NCBI GenBank assembly: GCA_051748085.1 | Contig: JBNJHA010000008.1 | Span: 1 to 64,000 of the forward strand | Direction: 5' to 3' | DNA from: CAYNNQ01 sp051748085 | Lineage (GTDB): Bacteria > Desulfobacterota > Desulfovibrionia > Desulfovibrionales > Desulfonatronovibrionaceae | DNA length: 64,000 nucleotides | In this document: one piece after another, positions 8,786 through 16,480 of the stretch | Position numbering within the stretch: the first letter of the stretch is position 1 | Layout: each line of letters begins with the position of its first letter | Position numbers and translations under genes: made by a program | Notes under the pieces: generated by a model | Told to the model about the DNA's origin: nothing | The model's input: the letters and a program-made list of their open reading frames with translations, nothing else | The model's database searches: none

Positions 8786-8917
8786 TTCGGAAATGAGATT
8801 TTTTCCTGTTTAACAAAGAAATTGAGTAATTATGAGTGAGCGTATCTTAATACATGATCGAATAATTACGAAAATTGACGCCGTTAAACTGGAAAAGGGC
8901 CATTCCGGGATGGAAAC
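8786..8917 (+). repeat. 132-base intergenic repeat, copy 2
   Basis: Second nearly full copy, about 92 percent identical by eye to 1416-1547. Lies between the divergently read selA leader and the end of folC; a short open frame across it is not conserved in copy 1. Confidence 0.7.
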
Positions 8918-8971
8918 TAAATATATATCCCCAATCGAGTATGCAAGTCAAAATCAGGCGGCTGACGTAAA

Positions 8972-10174
8972 TCAGATATTTTCTCCGCTCTTAATCCAGC
9001 CCGGGAACAGGGAATAAATACGTCCCAAAAGGTATACAGAGCCACAAACCAAGATTCGCTTGCCAGCGGAATTAAATTTTGATTTCAGCCAATCTGTGCT
9101 GTTTATAAGCTCGGCCCGGGGTCCCAGACAATGCAAAATTTCCTCGGCGGCATACGCCCGGTCCTTTTGTTCGGGGGTAAAAACAAAAACCGGACAGCAA
9201 AATTTTTGCAGGATAGCGCACATCCCCTGGACATCCTTATCCGCAAAACAATTAAATACTATCAGATCCGGATAAAAACATGCACGCTCAAGGGCCTGAT
9301 AAAGAGCCTGAAGGGCGTGCGGATTATGCGCGCCGTCCAGAATGATCTCCGGATTACGGCACACCCGATGCAACCGGCCAGGGACGATAAATGCGTTTTG
9401 TTTACACTCGTTCGACAAAGCCGGGACCTGCGATTTATCAGGAAAAACAGTCAGAAAGGCGGTCCTGGCAAGATTATGATTTAAGCTCAAAAAGGAAGCG
9501 TAATTTTTTTGGGGCAGAAAAAAACAGGAGGTGTCCTTTTCTTTTGCGGCGCACTGCAAGATTTCCCGAACCCGTCTGGTTTGCGGGGCCGAGACCACGG
9601 GTGCCCCTTTGATGGCTCCTGATTTATCCCTGGCTATCAGCTCCTGCGTTTCGCCCAGGATGTTGCAATGATCCCGGCCCAGACTGGTAAAAACTGTCAA
9701 ATCAAAATCAAATACATTTGTTGCATCAAAACGTCCGCCCAAGCCAGCTTCAAAGACAGCCAATTCGACTTTTTCCTGGACAAAGATCACATGGGCCATC
9801 AAAGTCAGAAACTCAAAGTAAGTAAGCCCGAGATCCCCGCAAACGGACTCTATCAGGTTGGCGGCCTGAAGCCATCGCCCGGGAGCAAGCATTTTTCCGG
9901 CCACGCTTATCCTTTCCCGCAAATCAACTAAATGCGGCGATGTAAAGAGCCCGGCTTTTATTCCGCAAGCTCCCGAAATTTCCCGCAGATAAAAGGCGGT
10001 ACTGCCCTTTCCGTTCGTACCAAGGACATGCACCATGAGCGGTGCGTCACCGAGCGTGCCCAGGCACCCAAGAGCGGTTTCAATGCGGGACAGTCCCAAC
10101 TCCATGTGAAACATCCCTAAGCCGGACAAGTAGGCCTGCAGATGAGAAAAATTTTTAAAACCGAATTCAGGCAT
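8972..10174 (-). CDS. folC: Bifunctional folylpolyglutamate / dihydrofolate synthase
   Basis: ATP-dependent Mur-ligase-type enzyme that adds glutamate to dihydropteroate and folates. It is 400 residues, slightly short but within the family range. The P-loop is VLGTNGKGST (about 49-58), followed by the FTSPHLVDLRERI motif, the metal and ATP region EAGLGGRFDATNVF, and the C-terminal domain with ILDGAHNPHALQ. It heads the minus-strand run that continues into selA, but a repeat-filled gap separates the two. The malic enzyme gene diverges from it. Confidence 0.94.
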   Translation of the reverse strand: MPEFGFKNFSHLQAYLSGLGMFHMELGLSRIETALGCLGTLGDAPLMVHVLGTNGKGSTAFYLREISGACGIKAGLFTSPHLVDLRERISVAGKMLAPGRWLQAANLIESVCGDLGLTYFEFLTLMAHVIFVQEKVELAVFEAGLGGRFDATNVFDFDLTVFTSLGRDHCNILGETQELIARDKSGAIKGAPVVSAPQTRRVREILQCAAKEKDTSCFFLPQKNYASFLSLNHNLARTAFLTVFPDKSQVPALSNECKQNAFIVPGRLHRVCRNPEIILDGAHNPHALQALYQALERACFYPDLIVFNCFADKDVQGMCAILQKFCCPVFVFTPEQKDRAYAAEEILHCLGPRAELINSTDWLKSKFNSAGKRILVCGSVYLLGRIYSLFPGWIKSGENI

Positions 10175-10211
10175 TTAACAGTCCAAATTTATTTTAGGTC
10201 CAAGTCGGTCC

Positions 10212-10240
10212 TTGCCTAGTAAAAGTTATAGCACTATACA
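10212..10240 (+). promoter_or_regulatory. Candidate sigma-70 promoter for malic enzyme
   Basis: TTGCCT (10212-10217), a 17-base spacer and TATACA (10235-10240) in the gap between the divergent folC and malic enzyme genes, giving a leader of about 165 bases. A hairpin TGCCGA ... TCGGCA at 10247-10265 lies near the expected transcript start. Confidence 0.4.
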
Positions 10241-10412
10241 GGCAATTGCCGAAGCGTAATCGGCAGTCATTTTTTGCTCTGCAAGATGGTCTCTGAAAAC
10301 ACCGCGGCCAGCAAAAAAGACTCTTCGGCGATAAGGATAAAGCAAATAAAATCCACTGCCTACGTCGAGGAGCCACAAATAATCTGCTCTCCGACAAGGA
10401 AAAGGAGCTAAA

Positions 10413-11726
10413 ATGAGCCTTATTAGCAAAAAAGAATCCCTGGAATACCATTCCCGTGAAAGAACGGGCAAGCTGGAAATAATGCCCACCAAACCCTGCG
10501 GCACCCAGAAGGAATTATCCATGGCCTACACCCCCGGTGTGGCCGAGGCCTGCCGGGAAATACAAAAATCCCCGGGGGATGTCTACAAATACACGAACAA
10601 GGGCAATCTGGTGGCCGTTGTTTCCAACGGGACAGCCGTTTTGGGCCTGGGCAACATTGGCCCGGCAGCCGGGAAGCCGGTTATGGAAGGCAAGGGGGTT
10701 TTATTCAAAGCGTTCGCGGATGTTGACACCTACGATCTGAACATAAACGCCCCGGAACCGGAAAAGGTTATGGATTTCGTGCGCATGCTTGAGCCAACCT
10801 TTGGCGGAATCAATCTGGAAGACATAAAAGCCCCTGAATGTTTCCGGATTGAAGAAACGCTGATCCAGGAAATGGACATCCCGGTATTTCATGATGACCA
10901 GCACGGAACGGCCATTATATCCGGGGCCGGCCTTATAAACGCATTGCGCATAAACGGGAAAAAACCGGGTGATTTAAAAATAGTGGTCTCCGGAGCCGGT
11001 GCGGCGGCCATTGCCTGTTCCAGATTTTATGAATCCCTGGGCGCGGACCGGGAAAAAATATTCATGTTTGATTCCCGGGGCCTGATACATACCGGACGTG
11101 ACGGACTTAACGCGCAAAAAAAGATGTTTGCCCAGGCTAAAAACTACGGGGACATGGCCGAGGTGATCAAGGAAGCTGACATTTTTCTGGGACTGTCCAT
11201 AAAAGGGATTCTTACCCCGGAAATGGTCCGGTCGATGAACAGGGAACCGGTTATTTTCGCCATGGCCAACCCGGATCCGGAAATATCCTATTCCGAGGCC
11301 AAGGCCGCCCGCCCGGATTGCATCGTGGCCACCGGTCGTTCCGACTTTCCGAATCAGATAAACAATGTCTCCGGTTTTCCGTTTATCTTTCGTGGCGCTT
11401 TAGACGTCCGGGCCAGAAAGATCAACGAGGAAATGAAGGTGGCGGCAGCTCACGCGCTGGCCGATCTAGCCCGTGAACCGGTTCCTGATGAAGTCCTGCG
11501 CGCCTATGAAGTGCAAGAACTCCGGTTTGGTCCGGATTATATCCTTCCCAAGCCGCTGGACAAAAGAATCATCCTGCATGAGTCTCCGGCCGTGGCAAAG
11601 GCGGCCATCGATTCCGGTGTAGCGCGTTTAAACGTCGATCTGCTCGACTATAAACGGAGTTTGGAAAATCGTTTGCGTAATCTGGAGAAAAAAATTAAGG
11701 GAGACCTAACAGGACACCTGAGTTAA
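10413..11726 (+). CDS. NAD(P)-dependent malic enzyme, short type
   Basis: Oxidative decarboxylation of malate to pyruvate and CO2 in the cytosol. The 437 residues match the short malic enzymes that lack the phosphotransacetylase-like tail. Evidence: the N-terminal malic domain with MAYTPGVAEACREI, VSNGTAVLGLGNIGP, VLFKAFADVDTYDL and FHDDQHGTA, then the NAD-binding domain with VVSGAGAAAIACS and the FAMANPDPEI motif. The ATG follows AAAAGGAG by 5 bases. The 3' end runs into a repeat before hypA. It would provide pyruvate and reducing power linked to C4 acid metabolism. Confidence 0.93.
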   Translation: MSLISKKESLEYHSRERTGKLEIMPTKPCGTQKELSMAYTPGVAEACREIQKSPGDVYKYTNKGNLVAVVSNGTAVLGLGNIGPAAGKPVMEGKGVLFKAFADVDTYDLNINAPEPEKVMDFVRMLEPTFGGINLEDIKAPECFRIEETLIQEMDIPVFHDDQHGTAIISGAGLINALRINGKKPGDLKIVVSGAGAAAIACSRFYESLGADREKIFMFDSRGLIHTGRDGLNAQKKMFAQAKNYGDMAEVIKEADIFLGLSIKGILTPEMVRSMNREPVIFAMANPDPEISYSEAKAARPDCIVATGRSDFPNQINNVSGFPFIFRGALDVRARKINEEMKVAAAHALADLAREPVPDEVLRAYEVQELRFGPDYILPKPLDKRIILHESPAVAKAAIDSGVARLNVDLLDYKRSLENRLRNLEKKIKGDLTGHLS

Positions 11727-11739
11727 AATAAACATAAGG

Positions 11740-11804
11740 GTAACCATTCACGACATTAAAATGTTCACCGGATTTTTTTGCGCAAATTTGCGACAGGCCG
11801 AAAG
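11740..11804 (+). repeat. Long mosaic intergenic repeat, copy between malic enzyme and hypA
   Basis: GTAACCATTCACGACA..., TGTTCACCGGATTTTTTTGCG and AATTTGCGACAGGCCGAAAG belong to the head of the family. The middle is deleted, and the copy jumps to the tail word AAAAAATTTGATGAACAGATAC that precedes hypA. Confidence 0.6.
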
Positions 11805-11820
11805 CGCGGGCAGCAAAAAA

Positions 11821-11836
11821 TTTGATGAACAGATAC
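11821..11836 (+). promoter_or_regulatory. 16-base gene-facing leader element upstream of hypA
   Basis: TTTGATGAACAGATAC ends 18 bases before the hypA ATG. Same element as upstream of selA, the ttuB-like gene, lptD and the Cys-rich gene. Confidence 0.4.
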
Positions 11837-11854
11837 GCACAAGGAAACATTGTC

Positions 11855-12208
11855 ATGCACGAAATGTCCATAGCCCAAAATCTGATCCAGATTATTGACG
11901 AGGAAATGACCAAACATGATGTCCAAAAACTATACAAAGTTAAAGTGGTACACGGAACACTTTCACATGTAGTCCCGGAAGCCCTGGAAACCGCTTTTGA
12001 AGTTTTGACTCAGGACACCAGGCTGCAGGGCGCGGAGTTTTTAACCGAAGAAAAACCATTGCGGGTCAAATGCCGGGAATGCGGGCACGAATTTTCGCCT
12101 GAAGGTGAGGACCTGATCATCATGACCTGCCCGGAATGCAAAACTGAATTCGGGCACGAAATATTATCCGGAAAAGAATTGTTTATAGAAGAAATCGAGG
12201 CCGAATAA
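11855..12208 (+). CDS. hypA: Hydrogenase nickel insertion protein HypA
   Basis: Nickel chaperone for [NiFe] hydrogenase maturation, working with HypB. The start at 11855 gives the conserved MHEMSIAQ N-terminus with His2 as a nickel ligand; the longer frame to 11822 lies in the repeat tail. The 117 residues contain two zinc pairs, CREC and CPEC, about 20 residues apart near residues 74-98. hypB follows after 13 bases. Hydrogenase structural genes are not in the window, so the pair probably serves enzymes encoded elsewhere. Confidence 0.94.
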   Translation: MHEMSIAQNLIQIIDEEMTKHDVQKLYKVKVVHGTLSHVVPEALETAFEVLTQDTRLQGAEFLTEEKPLRVKCRECGHEFSPEGEDLIIMTCPECKTEFGHEILSGKELFIEEIEAE

Positions 12209-12221
12209 AAAGGAGCACAGA

Positions 12222-12884
12222 ATGGAACAGCAAATAAATATTGCCCGGGATATCCTGGAAAAAAACGATCAACTGGCCGATGAACTCCGTCTGCTTTTCA
12301 CCTCCAAGGGCATACTTACCCTGAATCTTATGAGTTCTCCGGGTGCGGGAAAGACGACTCTGCTGGAAAAGACGCTTGCCGAACTCAAAGATAAATATAA
12401 AATGGCGGTCATCGAAGGCGATGTTCAGACAAACAACGATGCCCGGCGGATTGCCTCCACCGGGGTCAAGGCCGTGCAGATAAACACGGACGGCGGTTGC
12501 CATCTGGACAGCGCCATGATTCAAAAGGTATTAAACGAAATCGATCTCGACGATCTGGACATCCTGTTCGTGGAAAATGTGGGCAATCTGGTCTGCCCCG
12601 CGGAATTTACCGTGGGTGAAGACCATAAAATAACAATCCTCAGCGTTCCTGAAGGCGACGACAAGCCGGAAAAATATCCGCTCATGTTTGCCGAGTCCAG
12701 CGTGGTTCTGTTGAACAAAACAGACCTTTTGCCCTATGTGGAATTCAGCCTGGACAGAGCCGCTAATTTCTCCCGGAGTCTTAAAAACGACGTAAAGGTC
12801 TTTCCGGTTTCGGCAAAAACCGAAGAAGGGCTTGCTGACTGGTTTGCATGGCTTGATGAGCAGGTTGAAGCGAAAAGGGGATAG
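12222..12884 (+). CDS. hypB: Hydrogenase maturation GTPase HypB
   Basis: GTPase that powers nickel delivery to [NiFe] hydrogenase precursors. It is 220 residues with the P-loop SSPGAGKTTLLEK (about 41-53), an EGDVQTNNDARR switch region, NVGNLVCPAEF, and LLNKTDLLPY (G4). It lacks the N-terminal His-rich nickel store seen in some HypB proteins. The start is preceded by AAAAAGGAGC. It is placed directly before the sigma-54 activator gene of the Orp cluster with about 105 bases between. Confidence 0.95.
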   Translation: MEQQINIARDILEKNDQLADELRLLFTSKGILTLNLMSSPGAGKTTLLEKTLAELKDKYKMAVIEGDVQTNNDARRIASTGVKAVQINTDGGCHLDSAMIQKVLNEIDLDDLDILFVENVGNLVCPAEFTVGEDHKITILSVPEGDDKPEKYPLMFAESSVVLLNKTDLLPYVEFSLDRAANFSRSLKNDVKVFPVSAKTEEGLADWFAWLDEQVEAKRG

Positions 12885-12990
12885 TCTTTGTGCCGGGTCA
12901 ATCCTTGCCCATTCCGGTTCACCCTCGACCGGTAGTGAACCGGAATAGGCATCCGCACCTGATCAACAAGCAAAAAGATGACAAGATAAT

Positions 12991-14313
12991 ATGACCCTTC
13001 CAGCCAATGTTTCCCTGGCTTCCATTCTGGACAGCGTGGCCGACGGCGTCTTTACCGTCGATCTTGACTGGAACATAACCTATTTTAACCCCGCCGCCGA
13101 AGAAATTACCGGAATTACAGCCGAGGAGGCATTCGGCCGCAAATGCTGGGAAGTATTCAAATCAAGCATTTGCGACCGTGAATGCGCATTAAACGCCTGT
13201 TTGCATCGGAAAGAGCCCATCTCCAATAAATCCATCTATATCCTGCGCCCGGACGGTGAAAAAATACCGGTGAGCATAAGCGCTTCGCCTTTAAAAAACG
13301 AATCCGGGCAGACCATCGGTGGGGTTGAAACCTTCCGGGATCTTTCCGATCTGCAACTTATCCGCCGGCAGATCGAAAAAAGTTATACATTTGAAGATAT
13401 TGTCGGTAAAAGTGAAGCACTGAAACGTATCTTCCGGATACTGCCCCAGGTTGCCAAAAGCAGTTCCTCGGTTCTTATTACCGGGGAATCGGGAACCGGA
13501 AAAGAGCTTTTTGCCAAGGCTATCCACAATCTAAGTTTGAGAAAAAAAGCCCCCTTTATTATCGTCAATTGCGGCGCGATACCGGAAACATTGCTCGAGT
13601 CCGAACTTTTCGGGTATAAGGCGGGAGCCTTCACGGACGCCAGAACGGACAAACCCGGACGCTTCATGGCCGCAGATAAGGGAACCATTTTTCTGGACGA
13701 GATCGGAGACATGAGCCTTTCCCTGCAGGTCAAACTATTACGCTTTCTGCAGGAAAAAACCTTTGAGCCCCTGGGCGCGAATCGAAGCATTCATGTTGAT
13801 GTGCGGGTAATAGCGGCCACACATCAAAACCTCAGCCAAAAGGTGCAGGAAGGCGGATTCAGGCAGGATCTGTTCTACCGCCTGAACGTTGTCCCCGTGC
13901 ATTTGCCACCTTTGCGGGAGAGAACAGAAGACATTCCGCTTTTAATCAACCATTTTATCCGCAAATTCAACGCCTTGCAGGGCAAGGAAATTCAAGGGAC
14001 ATCCGAAGACGCCCTGTCGGTAATAATGCACCATGACTTTCCCGGAAATATCCGTGAATTGGAAAACATCCTCGAATTCGCCTTTATTCTCTGCTCCGAT
14101 GGATTCATTCAGCTGGAACACCTGCCTGAATACCTGCGGCCTGAAGACAAACAGCCGACCCTGCAAGCGCTTACCCTGGAAGAGATAAAATGCCGGGCGG
14201 TTATGAATGCCTTGTCCCGGAACGAAAACAAAAAAATGCAAACCTGCCGGGAACTGGACATTTCCAAAGATACATTGCGGCGCATGATAAAAAGGTGCTC
14301 GCAAAAAAATTAG
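12991..14313 (+). CDS. PAS-type sigma-54-dependent transcriptional activator, Orp cluster
   Basis: Enhancer-binding AAA+ activator of sigma-54 RNA polymerase, 440 residues. A PAS sensor (about 1-115, with ITYFNPAAEEITG and several Cys near CWEVFKSSICDRECALNAC) could sense redox state or a metal. The AAA+ domain (about 130-365) has Walker A GESGTGKE, the sigma-54 contact loop GAFTDA instead of the usual GAFTGA, and Walker B IFLDEIGD. A Fis-type helix-turn-helix closes the protein. Its placement matches the regulator of the orp operons in Desulfovibrio vulgaris (DVU2106), so I infer that it controls the genes downstream. The start has no strong ribosome site. Confidence 0.9.
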   Translation: MTLPANVSLASILDSVADGVFTVDLDWNITYFNPAAEEITGITAEEAFGRKCWEVFKSSICDRECALNACLHRKEPISNKSIYILRPDGEKIPVSISASPLKNESGQTIGGVETFRDLSDLQLIRRQIEKSYTFEDIVGKSEALKRIFRILPQVAKSSSSVLITGESGTGKELFAKAIHNLSLRKKAPFIIVNCGAIPETLLESELFGYKAGAFTDARTDKPGRFMAADKGTIFLDEIGDMSLSLQVKLLRFLQEKTFEPLGANRSIHVDVRVIAATHQNLSQKVQEGGFRQDLFYRLNVVPVHLPPLRERTEDIPLLINHFIRKFNALQGKEIQGTSEDALSVIMHHDFPGNIRELENILEFAFILCSDGFIQLEHLPEYLRPEDKQPTLQALTLEEIKCRAVMNALSRNENKKMQTCRELDISKDTLRRMIKRCSQKN

Positions 14314-14364
14314 TGCTCAAATACGAATCAATCAAGATATTTATACCCGCCTTCTTTTTTACTG

Positions 14365-14410
14365 CTCAAAATTAGCCCGCCAGCCATTTAGTACGGCGCA
14401 AAATTAGCCC
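14365..14410 (+). promoter_or_regulatory. Candidate enhancer sites for the sigma-54 activator
   Basis: Two direct repeats, CTCAAAATTAGCCC (14365-14378) and CGCAAAATTAGCCC (14397-14410), start 32 bases apart, about three helical turns, and the nearer one ends about 65 bases before the -24 element. The word ACGGCGCAAAATTAGCC recurs exactly at 16300-16315 upstream of the ATPase half of the cluster. Position and repetition fit upstream activator sites. Confidence 0.5.
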
Positions 14411-14473
14411 AAATATTTTCTACATGATAAACATTATCTTGATAACATCCTTTTTATATTGTGCTTTTAATAA

Positions 14474-14491
14474 TTGGCATATTCGATGCTT
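14474..14491 (+). promoter_or_regulatory. Sigma-54 promoter of the Orp cluster
   Basis: TTGGCATATTCGATGCTT has GG (14476-14477) and GC (14488-14489) separated by exactly ten bases, as sigma-54 requires. The predicted transcript start near 14501 supports translation from the ATG at 14539, not the one at 14503. An activator gene lies just upstream. Confidence 0.65.
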
Positions 14492-14538
14492 AAACAGACG
14501 ACATGCAGACAAAGTCATTTGCAGACAAAGAGACTCAC

Positions 14539-14943
14539 ATGGGACAACTCGCCCTTGTATGCCATGATCAAAGACTGGCGACCGTCTTCGATCAGGCCAC
14601 GGAATTAAAACTGTTTAATATCGAAAACAACAAAATTTACCCCGCGGGGCATCTCTCCCTCCCGTTTAGAGATCTGATGGGCAAGATCTCTTTCATTAAA
14701 TCCTGCGGGGTAGATATTTTAATTTGCGGGGCAATCAGCGGTTGTGCACACAATATGTTAAAGGAGCAAGACATACTGCTGATTCCCTGGATAAGTGGAG
14801 ATATAGACAGCGTGATCAAAGCCTTTCAGAAGCAGAAACTGGATGAATTGTACATGCCCGGATGCAGCAAGCATATTGATGCCGCAAAATGCCGTCAGAG
14901 AAGACGAGGAAACAGACAAAGCCATAATTGGAGGACTAAATGA
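14539..14943 (+). CDS. NifX/NifB-type dinitrogenase cofactor-domain protein of the Orp cluster
   Basis: Small protein of the dinitrogenase iron-molybdenum cofactor biosynthesis (NifX/NafY/VnfX) superfamily, 134 residues from the ATG at 14539. The first 110 residues show the fold's sequence pattern (VFDQATELKLFNIENN, VDILICGAISGCAHNML). The end carries a MPGC motif and a basic Arg-rich tail, which also occurs in orp-linked members. An in-frame ATG at 14503 is rejected because the promoter would leave almost no leader. The stop overlaps the orp start by 4 bases. Probable role: metal-cluster binding or assembly for the Orp complex, by inference. Confidence 0.75.
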   Translation: MGQLALVCHDQRLATVFDQATELKLFNIENNKIYPAGHLSLPFRDLMGKISFIKSCGVDILICGAISGCAHNMLKEQDILLIPWISGDIDSVIKAFQKQKLDELYMPGCSKHIDAAKCRQRRRGNRQSHNWRTK

Positions 14944-15299
14944 AAATAGCAATCAGCTCCCAGGGAGACAATTTAAAAGCGCCCATTGATCCCAGATTCG
15001 GCAGAGCGCAGAGCTTTATCGTATACGATACCGAAAACGACAATTTCGAATATATGGAGAACACGCAAAATCTGAATCTGCCCCAGGGAGCAGGAATTCA
15101 AACCGCGCAAAACATCGCCAAATCCGGTGCGAAAGCTATAGTCAGCGGACACATAGGGCCCAAGGCCTTTTCTGCTCTTTCCAAGGGCGGCATAGAAATT
15201 TATTTCGCATCCGCCGGCAGTGTGGAAGAAGCAGTCGAAGCCTTTAAGCAGGGGCTCCTGGAAAAAGCGGACAACGCTGACAAACCGGGTCATTGGTAA
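14940..15299 (+). CDS. orp: Orange protein (Orp), molybdenum-copper cluster binding
   Basis: Member of the MTH1175-like/NifX domain family (119 residues) that includes the orange protein of Desulfovibrio, which carries a mixed sulfide cluster of two Mo and one Cu. Visible marks: MKIAISSQGDNLKAPIDPRFGRA at the N-terminus, a PQGAGIQTAQ segment and IVSGHIGPKAFSAL. There are no cysteines, as expected if the cluster is held non-covalently. Translation is coupled to the NifX-like gene through the ATGA overlap, with GGAGG upstream. Known work links the Orp complex to cell division; the physiological use of the cluster is unsettled. Confidence 0.85.
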   Translation: MKIAISSQGDNLKAPIDPRFGRAQSFIVYDTENDNFEYMENTQNLNLPQGAGIQTAQNIAKSGAKAIVSGHIGPKAFSALSKGGIEIYFASAGSVEEAVEAFKQGLLEKADNADKPGHW

Positions 15300-15324
15300 A
15301 CGTGTTAATAAGGAGGTGTTTATA

Positions 15325-15489
15325 ATGCCTGGATTAGATAAAACAGGACCGTCCGGTCAGGGTTCCGGAACCGGTCGCGGCCGCGGAGGCTGCAACCGGC
15401 CGGATTCCGGCAAAAGCAGCCGGGGCAGGGGTCAGGGCCGCGGGAACGGAAGCGGACAGGGCCAGGGCCGCGGAAGAAATCGCAAATAA
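15325..15489 (+). CDS. Small Gly/Arg-rich protein of the Orp cluster
   Basis: 54 residues starting MPGLDKTGPSGQGSGTGRG, from an ATG 7 bases after AAGGAGG. The start resembles the next gene (MPGFNGTGPMGQGP), so both belong to the DUF5320-like small proteins common beside NifX/Orp genes. Here nearly all of the rest is Gly, Arg, Gln and Ser, with RGRGQGRG-type repeats and one Cys, so it is strongly basic and probably disordered. It lacks the C-terminal helix of its neighbour and may be a shortened duplicate. Function unknown; RG repeats often bind nucleic acid or proteins. Confidence 0.7.
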   Translation: MPGLDKTGPSGQGSGTGRGRGGCNRPDSGKSSRGRGQGRGNGSGQGQGRGRNRK

Positions 15490-15531
15490 TCAAGTACATA
15501 AGTGAACAATTACGAATAAAGGAGAATTAAC

Positions 15532-15831
15532 ATGCCTGGATTTAACGGAACCGGACCTATGGGACAGGGACCGGTAACAGGACGCGGAATGGGACGCTGC
15601 ACTGGAGCTGCAGCCCCGGGCGCCGCACCCGGCGCGGGAATGGGCTTCGGCATGGGCCGTGGTTTTGGACGCGGTCGAGGCGGAGGCTTTGGACGCGGAT
15701 TTATGCCCGGATATTATCCGGAGCAAGGTGCCGGGGACCCGGCTGATGAAAAATCACTAATTGAAAATCAAATTAAAGGACTGCAAAATCAGCTGGATAT
15801 CCTGAATAAAAGATTGTCAGAGATATCTTAG
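15532..15831 (+). CDS. DUF5320 family protein of the Orp cluster
   Basis: 99 residues, MPGFNGTGPMGQGPVTGRGMGRC at the start, then a Gly/Met/Phe/Arg-rich middle and a C-terminal coiled-coil helix (about 70-99, EKSLIENQIKGLQNQLDILNKRL). This architecture is typical of DUF5320 proteins found next to Orp/NifX genes in anaerobes. AAAGGAG precedes the ATG. A terminator follows immediately, so this is the last gene of the first Orp transcript. No function has been shown that I know of. Confidence 0.8.
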   Translation: MPGFNGTGPMGQGPVTGRGMGRCTGAAAPGAAPGAGMGFGMGRGFGRGRGGGFGRGFMPGYYPEQGAGDPADEKSLIENQIKGLQNQLDILNKRLSEIS

Positions 15832-15837
15832 GATACA

Positions 15838-15887
15838 ACGGAGCGGAAAAGTATGCTTACATTCTTAAACTTCCGCTCCGTTTTTTT
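15838..15887 (+). terminator. Rho-independent terminator closing the first Orp transcript
   Basis: ACGGAGCGGAA and TTCCGCTCCGT form an 11-base stem around a loop of about 22 bases, followed by TTTTTT. It starts 7 bases after the DUF5320 stop and separates the orp genes from the zinc-ribbon and ATPase genes. Confidence 0.85.
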
Positions 15888-15919
15888 CTGCCATTTATAA
15901 CTTCACCTTGCCCAATTCA

Positions 15920-15938
15920 GCGGATAAATTTTATCCGC
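15920..15938. promoter_or_regulatory. Perfect palindrome upstream of the zinc-ribbon gene
   Basis: GCGGATAAA-T-TTTATCCGC, 9-base arms around one base, 12 bases before the zinc-ribbon ATG and overlapping the region where its ribosome site begins. Could be an operator or an RNA hairpin; nothing links it to a known regulator. Confidence 0.4.
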
Positions 15939-15949
15939 GGGAGAAACCG

Positions 15950-16207
15950 ATGTTGCATGACAAGCCTGAACCCGGCGGAAGAAAAAAAGTGCTAAGCGGT
16001 CAACGCCCGCTGTCTTTAGACCCGAAGCGTATTTCCGGCCCCGAAAACGTATCTGGAAGCACGGGGCAAAGAAATAAAAACATGACTGCTTCCGGATCGA
16101 CCTGTATTTGTCCGGCATGTGGAAAAACGGCTTTGCACCGGCCCGGCATCCCATGCGTCGACACAAAATGCCCGGCGTGCGGAGCGCCCATGTCCCGTAA
16201 ATTCTGA
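15950..16207 (+). CDS. Small zinc-ribbon (ferredoxin-like annotated) protein of the Orp cluster
   Basis: 85 residues from the ATG at 15950, preceded by GGGAGAAACC; the frame also extends to 15908 across a palindrome. The first 50 residues are basic and low in pattern. The last 35 hold four cysteines plus an extra pair in the order CICPAC ... PCVDTKCPAC ... PM, the short zinc-ribbon seen in small proteins beside Orp/DUF5320 genes. It follows the terminator, so it may need its own promoter; a perfect 9-base inverted repeat (GCGGATAAA/TTTATCCGC, 15920-15938) stands just upstream and could be an operator. Confidence 0.7.
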   Translation: MLHDKPEPGGRKKVLSGQRPLSLDPKRISGPENVSGSTGQRNKNMTASGSTCICPACGKTALHRPGIPCVDTKCPACGAPMSRKF

Positions 16208-16302
16208 TTGGTATCCAATCCGCCTTTCTTTCCCGATACCCATAACGTTATTTAAGCGACGTGGCATCGCATATTTTGAACGGGCGGTTATTTTCTGAAC
16301 GG

Positions 16303-16316
16303 CGCAAAATTAGCCT
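16303..16316 (+). promoter_or_regulatory. Third copy of the Orp enhancer word
   Basis: CGCAAAATTAGCCT, within ACGGCGCAAAATTAGCC shared exactly with 14394-14409. It lies about 58 bases before a GGCAT-N7-TTACT sequence (16374-16388), which resembles a sigma-54 promoter except for A in place of the conserved -12 G. Geometry is similar to that upstream of the NifX-like gene. Confidence 0.45.
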
Positions 16317-16397
16317 GACTGTTAATGGCCCAATCGGCTTTTGTCCAAAAATGTAAAGAACCGTACCGTGCGCGGCATAATTCTTACTCAACACGCA

Positions 16398-16458
16398 ATC
16401 GACTGATTACGGAAATTAACGCGGCTGAACCGTGAAAAGGCCATATCCGGATGGAAAC
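16398..16458 (+). repeat. 132-base intergenic repeat, 3'-end fragment
   Basis: ATCGACTGATTACGG ... GGATGGAAAC aligns with the last 60 or so bases of copies 1 and 2 with more differences. It ends 22 bases before the first ATPase start, so it forms part of that gene's leader. Confidence 0.5.
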
Positions 16459-16480
16459 AAACTAATAAGGAGATGCAGAT

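Noticed and set aside
8832..9017. 61-codon open frame across the 132-base repeat copy 2
   Set aside because: The frame is not kept in copy 1 and it overlaps the folC end on the other strand.
14503..14538. Upstream ATG for the NifX-like gene
   Set aside because: The predicted sigma-54 transcript starts only about two bases before it; the ATG at 14539 leaves a normal leader.
15838..16480. Sigma-54 site TTGGTATCCAATCCGCC at 16208-16224
   Set aside because: Correct GG-N10-GC spacing but poor match outside it and about 255 bases from the ATPase start; kept only as a chance possibility.
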